Shown: positions 7,214 to 14,496 of the stretch, one piece after another
Layout: each line of letters begins with the position of its first letter
Numbering within the stretch: position 1 is the stretch's first letter
From: JANRIC01 sp033765345
Lineage (GTDB): Bacteria > Bacteroidota > Bacteroidia > Cytophagales > Microscillaceae
Assembly: GCA_033765345.1 (NCBI GenBank)
Contig: JANRIC010000241.1
Span: 1-21,643 of the forward strand
Reading direction: 5' to 3'
DNA: 21,643 nucleotides
Position numbers and translations under genes: made by a program
Notes under the pieces: model-generated
The model's input: only the letters and a program-made list of their open reading frames with translations
Told to the model about the DNA's origin: nothing
Database searches by the model: none

Positions 7214-8671
7214 TTAAATTATTTTTATTCTTCTTCTTTTTAGGATTCTAAAAAATAACTCCTCCGCATAGTTTAGAAAATCTATACTAATCAAATATAT
7301 CAAAAAAGGAGCAGCCGCTATTTTATAGCGTATCAAACTCCCAAAATTAGGAGATGAAAAAGCAAGAAGAGTATATAAAATGCTGATGTACAAGAGGGTA
7401 GCGAAAATTAATAAAAACTCCTGAGTACGGATTTTTTTACCAGAAGCCAGACGCTTGACCAGGATAATGCTCGCAAAAACACACAAGAAGAGTATACAGA
7501 AATTCTCAAGGGCAATCAGCATTTTGAGCTTATTACCTCCGGTCTCCCACAAAAAAGGACGAAACAAGGCTGAAAAAAGTGCTTGAGGGGTATTGTATAC
7601 AAAGCTAATCCAGGTTGGAGAGAGCGTAATATATCCCTTAGAATAGATGATGGTATAGTGAATCAAATCTTCGGGCATTGAAAAAATATACGTGATATTA
7701 TGGTTGCTTACTATATTGATCATCAAAGATTCCAGATCAAGACTTGGTACAAAATACATACCCATAAGCGTAAAAACAATCAAAATAAAGAGAAAGAACA
7801 AAATCTTTAATGAGATTGCCTTGAAAAAAGTAGCTAAAATATGAATTTTCTGAAGGCTGGTTAAAGTCAGCGCATACGCCAAAACGATAGGTAAAAGAGC
7901 AGCCAAGTAATAAAATTTGACAAGCCACAGCAAAAGTATGGTGAAAAGCCAAATCACGGTATGGTTGATCCATTGTAGATTGCTTTGGGGGGAAGACAAA
8001 AGACAAACAAGAAATCTACTCAGACTGAGTCCAAGCCCTCCCATCACCAGGCTCTCTTTATTTAAGCCGGCACTAAAAAAAACAACAGAAGGTAGGAACA
8101 AAAAGGCTAAGACAGCCGCATTTCGAGAGGATGGATAAAAGCTCGATAGGGTATTGGCCAGACTCCACATTCCCCAAAAACTAAAAAGTGAAAAATAAAA
8201 CCCGATAAGCCAATAATTATTCCCTGTAATCAGATTTAAAAAACTGATGAGCTTGACGAAAATAAAGGCTCGAGGTTGAATCCATAAATCGCCAGTAGCA
8301 AACCCTGGAATGGGATGATAAATATTAAAAAATACAATCTCAAAATAATCTCTGGGATTTTGAACGGCAATCTTCGCCAGGATTGCTCCATCCTGAAAAA
8401 AGTTTAAAGAATCGCCTACACCTCCATAATAAACCACATATACCCAACCGTAAGCAATACCTGCAAGGATTTTCCAGCAGAATGCAGGGATGATAAATAA
8501 ATAAAGTGGTGCTTTTTTGTGTTGTCTTTTTAAGTAAACCACAAAAAAACTTATGAACAGTGAATGCACCAGTAGGAAAAATAATGTCAACTCAGGATAA
8601 TTAAAAAGTTTTTTCGTAAAGATACCTTTACGCCCCTCCCTTGAAAGTATCAAACGGTAATACTTTAACAA
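7214..8671 (-). CDS. polytopic integral membrane protein, possibly GT-C-like
   Basis: 485 residues with roughly eleven hydrophobic segments spread along the length (examples near 28-47, 56-80, 154-174 and 187-205) and a basic C-terminus. The first large loop carries GVGDSLNFFQDG, and a later segment reads FLPSVVFFSAGLNKESLVMG. That layout, an acidic motif in the first outer loop followed by a 'PSVVFFSAG-KES' segment, resembles uncharacterised GT-C-fold or polysaccharide-assembly membrane proteins of Bacteroidota, but I cannot place it in a named family. The first usable start is TTG at 8671, 11 bases after the response-regulator stop; no ATG lies upstream in frame, so the exact start is uncertain. 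Spacing implies co-transcription with the response regulator. Confidence 0.75.
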   Translation of the reverse strand: MLKYYRLILSREGRKGIFTKKLFNYPELTLFFLLVHSLFISFFVVYLKRQHKKAPLYLFIIPAFCWKILAGIAYGWVYVVYYGGVGDSLNFFQDGAILAKIAVQNPRDYFEIVFFNIYHPIPGFATGDLWIQPRAFIFVKLISFLNLITGNNYWLIGFYFSLFSFWGMWSLANTLSSFYPSSRNAAVLAFLFLPSVVFFSAGLNKESLVMGGLGLSLSRFLVCLLSSPQSNLQWINHTVIWLFTILLLWLVKFYYLAALLPIVLAYALTLTSLQKIHILATFFKAISLKILFFLFILIVFTLMGMYFVPSLDLESLMINIVSNHNITYIFSMPEDLIHYTIIYSKGYITLSPTWISFVYNTPQALFSALFRPFLWETGGNKLKMLIALENFCILFLCVFASIILVKRLASGKKIRTQEFLLIFATLLYISILYTLLAFSSPNFGSLIRYKIAAAPFLIYLISIDFLNYAEELFFRILKRRRIKII

Positions 8672-8682
8672 GAAATACCGAT

Positions 8683-9099
8683 TTAAACGCGTTCTATCAG
8701 TAAAGTTTGAATTTCCTGAAGAGCTTTTTCAGTAAGTGGCTTGGTAATAAACTTGATTACGTACTCATTGTCTACGATTTTGGCAATATCACGCTTATTG
8801 TTGGAGCTAGAAAGGATGATCACCTTACATTTTTCTTTAATCTGATCAGGAAACATCTCAAACTCAAACAAAAAGACAAAGCCGTCTACAATAGGCATAT
8901 TGATATCCAGGAAGATAACATCAGGTAAATTCGCAGGAGTATCTTTGACTTGCTCTAAATATTCCAGAGCACTTTTACCGGAGTTACGTACTTCGACTCG
9001 TTGAGCAAACTTTGTAATCTCAATAATTCTTTTACTAATAAAATTATCAGTATCATTATCATCCACAAGAAGAACTAAATCAACACTTTTACTTGCCAT
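8683..9099 (-). CDS. single-domain response regulator (CheY-like receiver)
   Basis: 138 residues forming one receiver domain with no output domain. Acidic pocket Asp13-Asp14 (LLVDDND), phosphoacceptor Asp65 (VIFLDINMP), the conserved Ser at 97-98 (ILSSSN) and Lys120 (FITKP) are all present, so phosphorylation is expected. Such stand-alone receivers in Bacteroidota act by protein contact or phosphotransfer. No histidine kinase is in the window. The gene heads a transcript that runs into the membrane-protein gene (11-base gap) and is divergent from the TPR-CHAT gene. A TAnnTTTG box lies 24 bases upstream of its ATG. Confidence 0.92.
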   Translation of the reverse strand: MASKSVDLVLLVDDNDTDNFISKRIIEITKFAQRVEVRNSGKSALEYLEQVKDTPANLPDVIFLDINMPIVDGFVFLFEFEMFPDQIKEKCKVIILSSSNNKRDIAKIVDNEYVIKFITKPLTEKALQEIQTLLIERV

Positions 9100-9123
9100 T
9101 AGGGTGAATGTTTAAAGTTTCAG

Positions 9124-9131
9124 CAAATCTA
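9124..9131 (-). promoter_or_regulatory. Bacteroidota-type -7 box for the response regulator
   Basis: Read on the minus strand this is TAGATTTG, an exact TAnnTTTG match, with 24 bases between it and the ATG at 9099. That distance is close to the 23 bases seen for the aldolase gene. A CTTTGG element lies upstream at 9149-9144 but closer than the usual -33 spacing. Confidence 0.5.
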
Positions 9132-9267
9132 TGTAACGAAATACCAAAGTTGAAGTATGTATAATAGCTATGCTTTACAAAGTTATAATTTTTATTTTAA
9201 ATAAAATAAGTATATCTAATATTATACAGACAACGTAACTTAAATAAAGCAAAGTTTTTGTAAATAC

Positions 9268-9286
9268 ATTCAATTTTAAATTGAAT
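9268..9286. promoter_or_regulatory. 19-bp perfect palindrome upstream of the TPR-CHAT gene
   Basis: ATTCAATTT and AAATTGAAT flank a single central T. It lies 71 bases before the TPR-CHAT start, in the intergenic region shared with the divergent response regulator. It could be an operator for either gene. The surrounding DNA is AT-rich, so some chance palindromes are expected, but arms of nine perfect pairs are long for that. Confidence 0.4.
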
Positions 9287-9357
9287 TTATGATAAATAAA
9301 CGAAATAATCAATAACAGGGTTTTTACCCCCAATTTTTTATGTAAACTCCTAACACT

Positions 9358-12246
9358 ATGAACACAAAATTACATTTCTGCTTATTACTCTCTTTGGGGC
9401 TCATTTGTTTTCAGGCTCAAGCTCAAGGACTCCTAGATAAGGTCAAGGACAAGGTCAAAGATAAATCCAAAGATATAAAAAATGATGCAAAGGACATCGC
9501 CAAAGACGAAACAAAGGCCGCCGCAGACAAACAACTGGAAGAAATTCGCAACAGCTATGATAGTACCAGTTTTAGTTTTGCCATAGCACTCAGCGATAAT
9601 ACAGGGCTTTTTGAAGTAAAAGAAAAAGACAAACAGTTTCAAAGGCTCTCGGTCAGCTTCAGCGATGCCCTGGGATATACCAAAGATCAAATCACCGACC
9701 CGCTCAAAAAAGCCAAAACAGCCAACGAGTTCGGACAATTCTCTTATGCCAACTATAAATTCCGAAGAGCTGACTTTTTCTATAAAATTTCCCGCACTGA
9801 GTTCGAGAAAAACGGAGCTACTACCGACCTTCAATATGCCAAACTTATCAGCAATATGGGGCTTCTCTACCAAACCATGGGGCGATATGGCGAATCCGAA
9901 GAATATTCCAATTATGCCCTTGAACTAAATAAAACCATATTCGGTGCGGCTCATACCGCCTACGGAGTCTCTTTAAATAATCTCTCTATGCTCTACCGAA
10001 ATCTGGGCAAATACAATGAATCCGAATCCTTTATCAATCAGGCTTTGAAAGTAATGGAAACCACACAGGGCAAAAAAAGCACCCCTTATGCCATTGTACT
10101 GAATAACAAAGCCATGCTTTTCCAAACCATTGGGCGGTATGCCGAAGCCGAAAAACTGATGATCGAGACCCTGGCAATTGCTCAAGAAACGATGGGGCGT
10201 GAGAAATCCAACAATTACCAAAGGTTGCTGGTCAATCTGGCATTGCTCTATCAGGAACAAGCTAAATACCTAGAAGCCGAAAAAATCTACAAAGAAGCCA
10301 TTGATCTAAAAGAAAAAAGACTCGGAACCCGAAACCACCCCGACCTAGCACATATGCTTAATCTGCTTGCCTCTCTCTACGTTGAAATGGGCAAAATAGA
10401 CCAGGTAGAAGCCCTTCTCAAAGAAGCACTCAGGATTTATCAGGTCAAATTCGGCCCCGAACATCCCGCTTATGCCACCACAGCCAGCAACTTAGGCAAT
10501 CTCTATAGAATACAAGACAAACTGACTGAGTCCGAAGAATGGCTAAACAAAGCTCTCAGCATCCGACAAAAGACCCTGGGCGAAAAACACCCCGAATATG
10601 CTCAATCTCAAGAAGATTTGGCTATTTTATACTGGCAAAAAGGAAATCATACACAAGCTTCACAACTCTACAAACAGGTTCTTGAAAGATCCAATGAGTT
10701 TATTCGGGCTTATTTCCCTCCTATGAGCGAAGCCGAAAAAGAAAAATACTGGAACAAATTAAGACCAACATACCTGCGGTTTTATTCGTTTGTAGCTGAT
10801 TTTGCAGATAAAGACCCTAGTTTGATCACAGAAATGTACGATGCACACCTAGCTACCAAAGCAATTCTACTTACTGCTTCTAGTAAGATTCGTACTGCCA
10901 TCATGAATACCAATGATCAGCCACTCATCACCGATTACAAAAACTGGGTAGGTTTAAAAGAGGATATTGCACAACTTTATGCCTATTCCAAAGAAGAACT
11001 CAAAGAACAAAGCGTTAACCTGGATTCTATGGAAACAGCAGCCAATGCTTTGGAAAAGAAAATTTCACAACGTGTTCCAGAGCTTTTTTCTGAGAAAGTC
11101 TCTTACCAGGATATTAAATCTACTTTGGGCACTGATGAGGCTGTGTTGGATGTCATACAGTTTAATCATTTTGATAAAAAATTTACCGATCAGATACATT
11201 ATGCCGCTCTTATTGCCGATCAGGGAAGTACAAACCCCAAATTTGTATTGCTTCAAAACGGCAATGAACTGGACTCAAAGTATTTCAAATATTATCGGAA
11301 TATGATCAAAACCCAAAAACCAGATAAATATACCTACGAACAATACTGGAGCAAAATAGAACCGCAGCTCCAGAGCAAAAAGACGATTTATGCTTCCCTA
11401 GATGGGGTATACAATCAGATAGGAATGAATACCATCCTCAAACCCGATGGTAAATATCTGGTAGATGAGAAAAATTTCGTCTTCCTTACCAATACCAAAG
11501 ACCTCCTCAAATACAAGAAAAAAACTGCCAATACCGCCAAAACTAAAAATGTAAGCCTTTTAGGGTATCCATTTTATGGAAGCACCGGAAAAATAGCGGC
11601 TCTGCCGGGTACCAAAACCGAAGTAGACGCCATTGATCTGCTCTTGCGCAACTCCGGCTTTCAAACCAAAAAATATATGGGCAAAGAAGCCAGTGAAGAA
11701 GCCCTCAAAAAAATAAATAGCCCCAGGGTTTTGCACATCGCCACCCACGGGTTTTTCCTGGATGATGCCGTAGATACTGGCAATCAGAAGGTCTTTGGTA
11801 TTGAAATTGACAAAGCCAGAGAAAACCCACTCTTACGCGCCGGACTCATGCTGGCCAATGCCGAAAGTGCCCTTGACGGAAGAAATACCCGAGAACTTTC
11901 CAGCACCGATAATGGCATTCTGACTGCCTACGAAGCTATGAATATGTCTCTGGATTATACCGAATTGGTCATCCTAAGTGCCTGCGAAACAGGCCTGGGT
12001 GAAGTAAAAGCAGGGGAAGGTGTATACGGTTTGCAAAGAGCCTTTCAGGTGGCCGGCACCGATGCTATTATTATGAGTCTTTGGACGGTAAGCGATGCCG
12101 CAACGCAAGAATTAATGACCCTATTTTATAAAAACTGGCTTCAAAGCGGTGACAAAGTAAGTGCCTTCAAAAAAGCCCAGATTCAGCTCAAAACCAAATA
12201 TCCTGCCCCTTATTACTGGGGAGCTTTTGTTTTGATCGGATCTTAA
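9358..12246 (+). CDS. exported TPR-CHAT protein (caspase-like peptidase domain)
   Basis: 962 residues. Signal peptide at about 1-22 (ending FQAQAQ), then a Lys/Asp-rich amphipathic helix (about 24-62), then tetratricopeptide repeats over about 150-460 of the kinesin-light-chain type (LLYQTMGRYGESEEY, MLYRNLGKYNESES, LYRIQDKLTESEEW). The C-terminal CHAT domain (about 650-962) has the caspase-like dyad intact: His797 in IATHGFF and Cys876 in LSACETG. It also keeps GVYGLQRAF, SLWTVSD and the terminal YYWGAFVLIG. CHAT domains are clan CD peptidase relatives; the TPRs probably bind a partner or regulate access. The signal peptide points to periplasmic or surface action, unlike cytoplasmic TPR-CHAT proteins tied to type III-E CRISPR. 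It is a single gene, closed by a strong terminator. Substrate unknown. Confidence 0.92.
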   Translation: MNTKLHFCLLLSLGLICFQAQAQGLLDKVKDKVKDKSKDIKNDAKDIAKDETKAAADKQLEEIRNSYDSTSFSFAIALSDNTGLFEVKEKDKQFQRLSVSFSDALGYTKDQITDPLKKAKTANEFGQFSYANYKFRRADFFYKISRTEFEKNGATTDLQYAKLISNMGLLYQTMGRYGESEEYSNYALELNKTIFGAAHTAYGVSLNNLSMLYRNLGKYNESESFINQALKVMETTQGKKSTPYAIVLNNKAMLFQTIGRYAEAEKLMIETLAIAQETMGREKSNNYQRLLVNLALLYQEQAKYLEAEKIYKEAIDLKEKRLGTRNHPDLAHMLNLLASLYVEMGKIDQVEALLKEALRIYQVKFGPEHPAYATTASNLGNLYRIQDKLTESEEWLNKALSIRQKTLGEKHPEYAQSQEDLAILYWQKGNHTQASQLYKQVLERSNEFIRAYFPPMSEAEKEKYWNKLRPTYLRFYSFVADFADKDPSLITEMYDAHLATKAILLTASSKIRTAIMNTNDQPLITDYKNWVGLKEDIAQLYAYSKEELKEQSVNLDSMETAANALEKKISQRVPELFSEKVSYQDIKSTLGTDEAVLDVIQFNHFDKKFTDQIHYAALIADQGSTNPKFVLLQNGNELDSKYFKYYRNMIKTQKPDKYTYEQYWSKIEPQLQSKKTIYASLDGVYNQIGMNTILKPDGKYLVDEKNFVFLTNTKDLLKYKKKTANTAKTKNVSLLGYPFYGSTGKIAALPGTKTEVDAIDLLLRNSGFQTKKYMGKEASEEALKKINSPRVLHIATHGFFLDDAVDTGNQKVFGIEIDKARENPLLRAGLMLANAESALDGRNTRELSSTDNGILTAYEAMNMSLDYTELVILSACETGLGEVKAGEGVYGLQRAFQVAGTDAIIMSLWTVSDAATQELMTLFYKNWLQSGDKVSAFKKAQIQLKTKYPAPYYWGAFVLIGS

Positions 12247-12271
12247 AAAATTATACTTGATCTATATACCG

Positions 12272-12299
12272 AAGCCCCGATGAGATCGGGGCTTTTTTA
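12272..12299 (+). terminator. strong intrinsic terminator after the TPR-CHAT gene
   Basis: AAGCCCCGAT and ATCGGGGCTT pair perfectly (10 bp) around a three-base loop and are followed by TTTTAT. It begins 25 bases after the stop codon. This is the clearest terminator in the window and implies that the next gene has its own promoter. Confidence 0.95.
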
Positions 12300-12356
12300 T
12301 TTTTGGAGGAATTCTCAAAAAAAAGACTTTTGTTTCAAAATGGGATAAAAATAATG

Positions 12357-12388
12357 CGGAATAATATTTTTACGGAATAATATTTTTT
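12357..12388 (+). repeat. 16-bp tandem repeat upstream of the 12450 gene
   Basis: CGGAATAATATTTTTA (12357-12372) is followed at once by the same 16 bases with the last base changed to T (12373-12388). The pair lies 61 bases before the next start codon, between the terminator and that gene, so it could be a doubled binding site in the promoter region or simple AT-rich slippage. Confidence 0.7.
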
Positions 12389-12449
12389 TAATTATTTGAT
12401 AATCAATGCTCTAAGTATTTGTTGATAGATATGGCATAATCTTAGGCTT

Positions 12450-13592
12450 ATGTACCTAAAATTAGCTCAGTACCTGCGTTGGATTAGAAAAATACATCAT
12501 GAATATTGTGAAGGCATTTATACACACACGCACATGGATTTATTTGATCAATATCAAAAAAATAACATATCCCAATGGGATACCTATTTAGTAAAAAAAC
12601 TTAGGGGAGCTTTAACACTCAAAATACAAGGCATATATCCTAAAATATACACTGGATTAATCTGCTTTATGATATGCTGGATATCTTCCTACCCACTTAA
12701 AGCACAATCACCCTCCCAAAATACACTTGAATGCCCCTCTAAGGACGGAGTAGTCCGCTACGCACTCAAATCAAATCGCTCGACAGATAAAGGAATATCT
12801 TTATTCTTCTACAAAGGCTCACAATATATGCAAGGTGCTTTTAAAGAAGATACTTATGTGGATATTCATACGGATGGTGAAGTGAGAATCAAAGGTACAT
12901 TTTATTCTCAAAATGCCGACTTTACCCGCGAAGAATGGATTGCAGACCTGCGCTTTTATTACAAATCTAACAAAATATTGGCTGCCGAACATGCCGCAAC
13001 TACACCTCAAATACATAGAATCTATCAAATAAGTGCAGAATCTAAGCTGATCAATAAAAATAATCGCCAAGAACTTATAGCCCTTCGCCCGCTCATGCAG
13101 GCTGATCAAGAAGAAGAAACCAATCATCTAACCCTTCATCAGCAGCAGATTAACTCCGGTAGAAATACCTACCAAGCACTCATCAGTGCTTTTGGCAGTT
13201 TTGAATATCAAAGACCTGACGGTAGTTGGAGACAAGGCAAACTCGACATCCTCCTTGAGCAGGTTTGTAGACAAATTAACCCACTCAAATTTGAATCGAT
13301 CCCATCCGACCAAGAAGGTATGCTCAAATGGAGGCTTGAAAATAACAATCAGAGAGAAGTAAGGCTTAGTTTTAGAGATTTTGAAGGCCAAATGAAATCC
13401 TTGTTGGTTTCCTCGATCAAAAAAGGAGGAGTAAGTGAGTTTTATACCGATATCCGAGGAGGAGGGCTGCTGATTCTTGTGTATGAGACTGTCCCCGACC
13501 AAGAAGTAATCCAAGTACAAAACAAACTCATCGGTAACTTTCATCAGGAAACCCAATCAATCAATCCCGAAAATATCTTACCAAAAGAGTAG
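12450..13592 (+). CDS. hypothetical exported or membrane-anchored protein
   Basis: Unrecognised 380-residue protein. A single hydrophobic segment at about 66-82 (YTGLICFMICWISSYPL) is followed by KAQ-SPSQ, which looks like a signal peptide cleavage region. However, it sits behind about 60 hydrophilic residues, and there is no internal ATG, GTG or TTG that would place it near the N-terminus; Met29 (12534) only shortens the leader. Either the protein is an anchored type II membrane protein or it has an extended signal region. The remainder is hydrophilic and strand-rich (SLFFYKGSQYMQGAFK, DGEVRIKGTFYS, GGGLLILVYETV). The start codon follows AGG by three bases. Flanked by terminators on both sides, so it is probably monocistronic. 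No family is claimed. Confidence 0.7.
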   Translation: MYLKLAQYLRWIRKIHHEYCEGIYTHTHMDLFDQYQKNNISQWDTYLVKKLRGALTLKIQGIYPKIYTGLICFMICWISSYPLKAQSPSQNTLECPSKDGVVRYALKSNRSTDKGISLFFYKGSQYMQGAFKEDTYVDIHTDGEVRIKGTFYSQNADFTREEWIADLRFYYKSNKILAAEHAATTPQIHRIYQISAESKLINKNNRQELIALRPLMQADQEEETNHLTLHQQQINSGRNTYQALISAFGSFEYQRPDGSWRQGKLDILLEQVCRQINPLKFESIPSDQEGMLKWRLENNNQREVRLSFRDFEGQMKSLLVSSIKKGGVSEFYTDIRGGGLLILVYETVPDQEVIQVQNKLIGNFHQETQSINPENILPKE

Positions 13593-13632
13593 ACCAATCG
13601 CATATATTTATCGATAGGTGTAATGCGTGTTT

Positions 13633-13662
13633 AAACAGGTAAAAATTCCCCTGTTTTTTTTT
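13633..13662 (+). terminator. intrinsic terminator after the 12450 gene
   Basis: AAACAGG (13633-13639) pairs with CCTGTTT (13650-13656) and is followed by a run of T to about 13661. It lies 40 bases after the stop codon of the upstream gene. Confidence 0.8.
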
Positions 13663-13847
13663 ATAAAAATATGCCACTTTTTTTGGGATAATTGTATTTT
13701 TTTTATTTTTTTTGTAATGCGATTTTAAACCATACCATTTAACCTCTTCGAAATACCATATTCTCTAAGGTATATTTCTCTCAAGCAATTCAAATAGAAA
13801 GTATTTTTTTGCTAAATATTTATCGAGTAAGCTTAGATAGATTTAGT

Positions 13848-13960
13848 AAAAAAATGCTACTATCGGTAATACTACCCATAGTAGCACAACAAAACAGTAG
13901 CCATTAAAACTTTAGAAACATTACAAAAATCTATCAAGCTTATTCTTTAGATAAGTTAGA
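13848..13960 (-). ncRNA. candidate small RNA, copy 1 of a tandem pair
   Basis: Read on the minus strand, a TATATTTG box at 13973-13966 is followed after five bases by a hairpin (13960-13930; ATAAG/CTTAT core with an outer TCT/AGA), a 19-base linker and a 25-nt segment (13910-13886) shared with copy 2. A terminal hairpin (13885-13856) is followed by A and seven T. The terminal hairpin has eight pairs (GCTACTAT/ATAGTAGC), one C/C mismatch, four pairs and a four-base loop. This is the layout of a short independent transcript of about 113 nt with an intrinsic terminator. No ORF fits. I do not recognise the family. Alternative reading: a repeated DNA element with a stem-loop. Confidence 0.6.
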
Positions 13961-13965
13961 CAAAA

Positions 13966-13973
13966 CAAATATA
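13966..13973 (-). promoter_or_regulatory. -7 box for candidate small RNA copy 1
   Basis: On the minus strand this reads TATATTTG, an exact TAnnTTTG match. Transcription would be expected to start five to seven bases further on, at about 13960, which is where the 5' hairpin of the element begins. A TTTG lies 25 bases upstream, somewhat further than usual for a -33 element. Confidence 0.5.
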
Positions 13974-14148
13974 TCTGAATTTTATTGTGAAAAAGAACCA
14001 AATATACTTATACCCTGAAAGTATAGATGGTCTTGAGTGAATTATCCATCAACACATTTAAAGTAATATTACATAGGTTGGTAGATAAAGGTCCATATTT
14101 GGTCTAAAATGAGAGATTTTTAGAAAATAATGAGGGGAATTAATTCAT

Positions 14149-14270
14149 AAAAAAAATGCTACTGTCAGCAATTTGCTAGCAGTAGCACAACAAAACATTA
14201 GCCATTAAAACAAAAAAACATGTTAGGCTATAGAAGGGTAAGTTATCACAAAATAACTTAACAAGCCTAA
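14149..14270 (-). ncRNA. candidate small RNA, copy 2 of a tandem pair
   Basis: Same plan as copy 1, 301-302 bases away in the same orientation. On the minus strand: a 5' hairpin (14270-14223; TTAGGCT pairing with AGCCTAA outside and an eight-pair TAAGTTAT/ATAACTTA stem inside), an 11-base linker, the 25-nt shared segment (14211-14187, one base different from copy 1), then a terminal hairpin (14186-14158) followed by A and eight T. The terminal stem keeps the outer six pairs of copy 1, differs inside, and keeps pairing, with a mismatch again at the ninth position and a three-base loop. Just upstream lies TATATTGA, a degraded -7 box compared with copy 1. Length about 122 nt. Confidence 0.6.
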
Positions 14271-14453
14271 ATCAATATACGAACTTTTAAAATGAGTAGA
14301 TGTATTTCTTGTAAATATCTACCAAAATTTATTTTTAAAACTCAATAATTATAAACTTTTTTTCCGACTTGCCCTAAATACGTCGATAAAATGGAATCCT
14401 TCATGCTTTTGATTAACATTTTTCATATATTTCCGTTATTTTGATTCAAATTG

Positions 14454-14461
14454 TATATTTG
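14454..14461 (+). promoter_or_regulatory. Bacteroidota-type -7 box for the lipoprotein gene
   Basis: TATATTTG, an exact TAnnTTTG match. A start of transcription near 14467 would lie after the ATG at 14464, so the ATG at 14497 is the more likely translation start. Confidence 0.5.
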
Positions 14462-14496
14462 ATATGAGCTTCCAAAATATAACATCAAACAAAAAT

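Larger units (their letters stand above)
13593..14496. other. 904-base non-protein-coding stretch with structured repeats
   Basis: No credible ORF on either strand. It holds, in order: a terminator (13633-13662), two repetitions of a TAATGCG..TTTAAAC motif (near 13621 and 13716), structured element copy 1 (13848-13960), a possibly folded spacer (13997-14103), structured element copy 2 (14149-14270), and a TAnnTTTG promoter box (14454-14461) for the lipoprotein. The two structured elements are described separately as candidate minus-strand RNAs. Confidence 0.8.

Noticed and set aside
9318..9340. GGG-TTTTTA-CCC hairpin with T tract before the TPR-CHAT gene as a terminator or attenuator
   Set aside because: The stem has only three certain pairs; too weak to support.
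9358..12246. Type III-E CRISPR (Craspase) TPR-CHAT partner
   Set aside because: No gRAMP/Cas7-11 or array is present, and the protein carries a signal peptide.
13848..13910. Integron attC site
   Set aside because: The hairpin lacks the RYYYAAC/GTTRRRY core sites, and no cassette genes or integrase are seen.
13848..14211. Insertion sequence or MITE bounded by the two 60-bp copies
   Set aside because: The copies are in direct orientation, there is no transposase ORF, no clear target duplication, and each copy has its own T tract and hairpins. A small-RNA reading explains more.
14464..14496. Upstream ATG for the lipoprotein
   Set aside because: It puts 11 polar residues ahead of the signal peptide and lies before the predicted transcription start.
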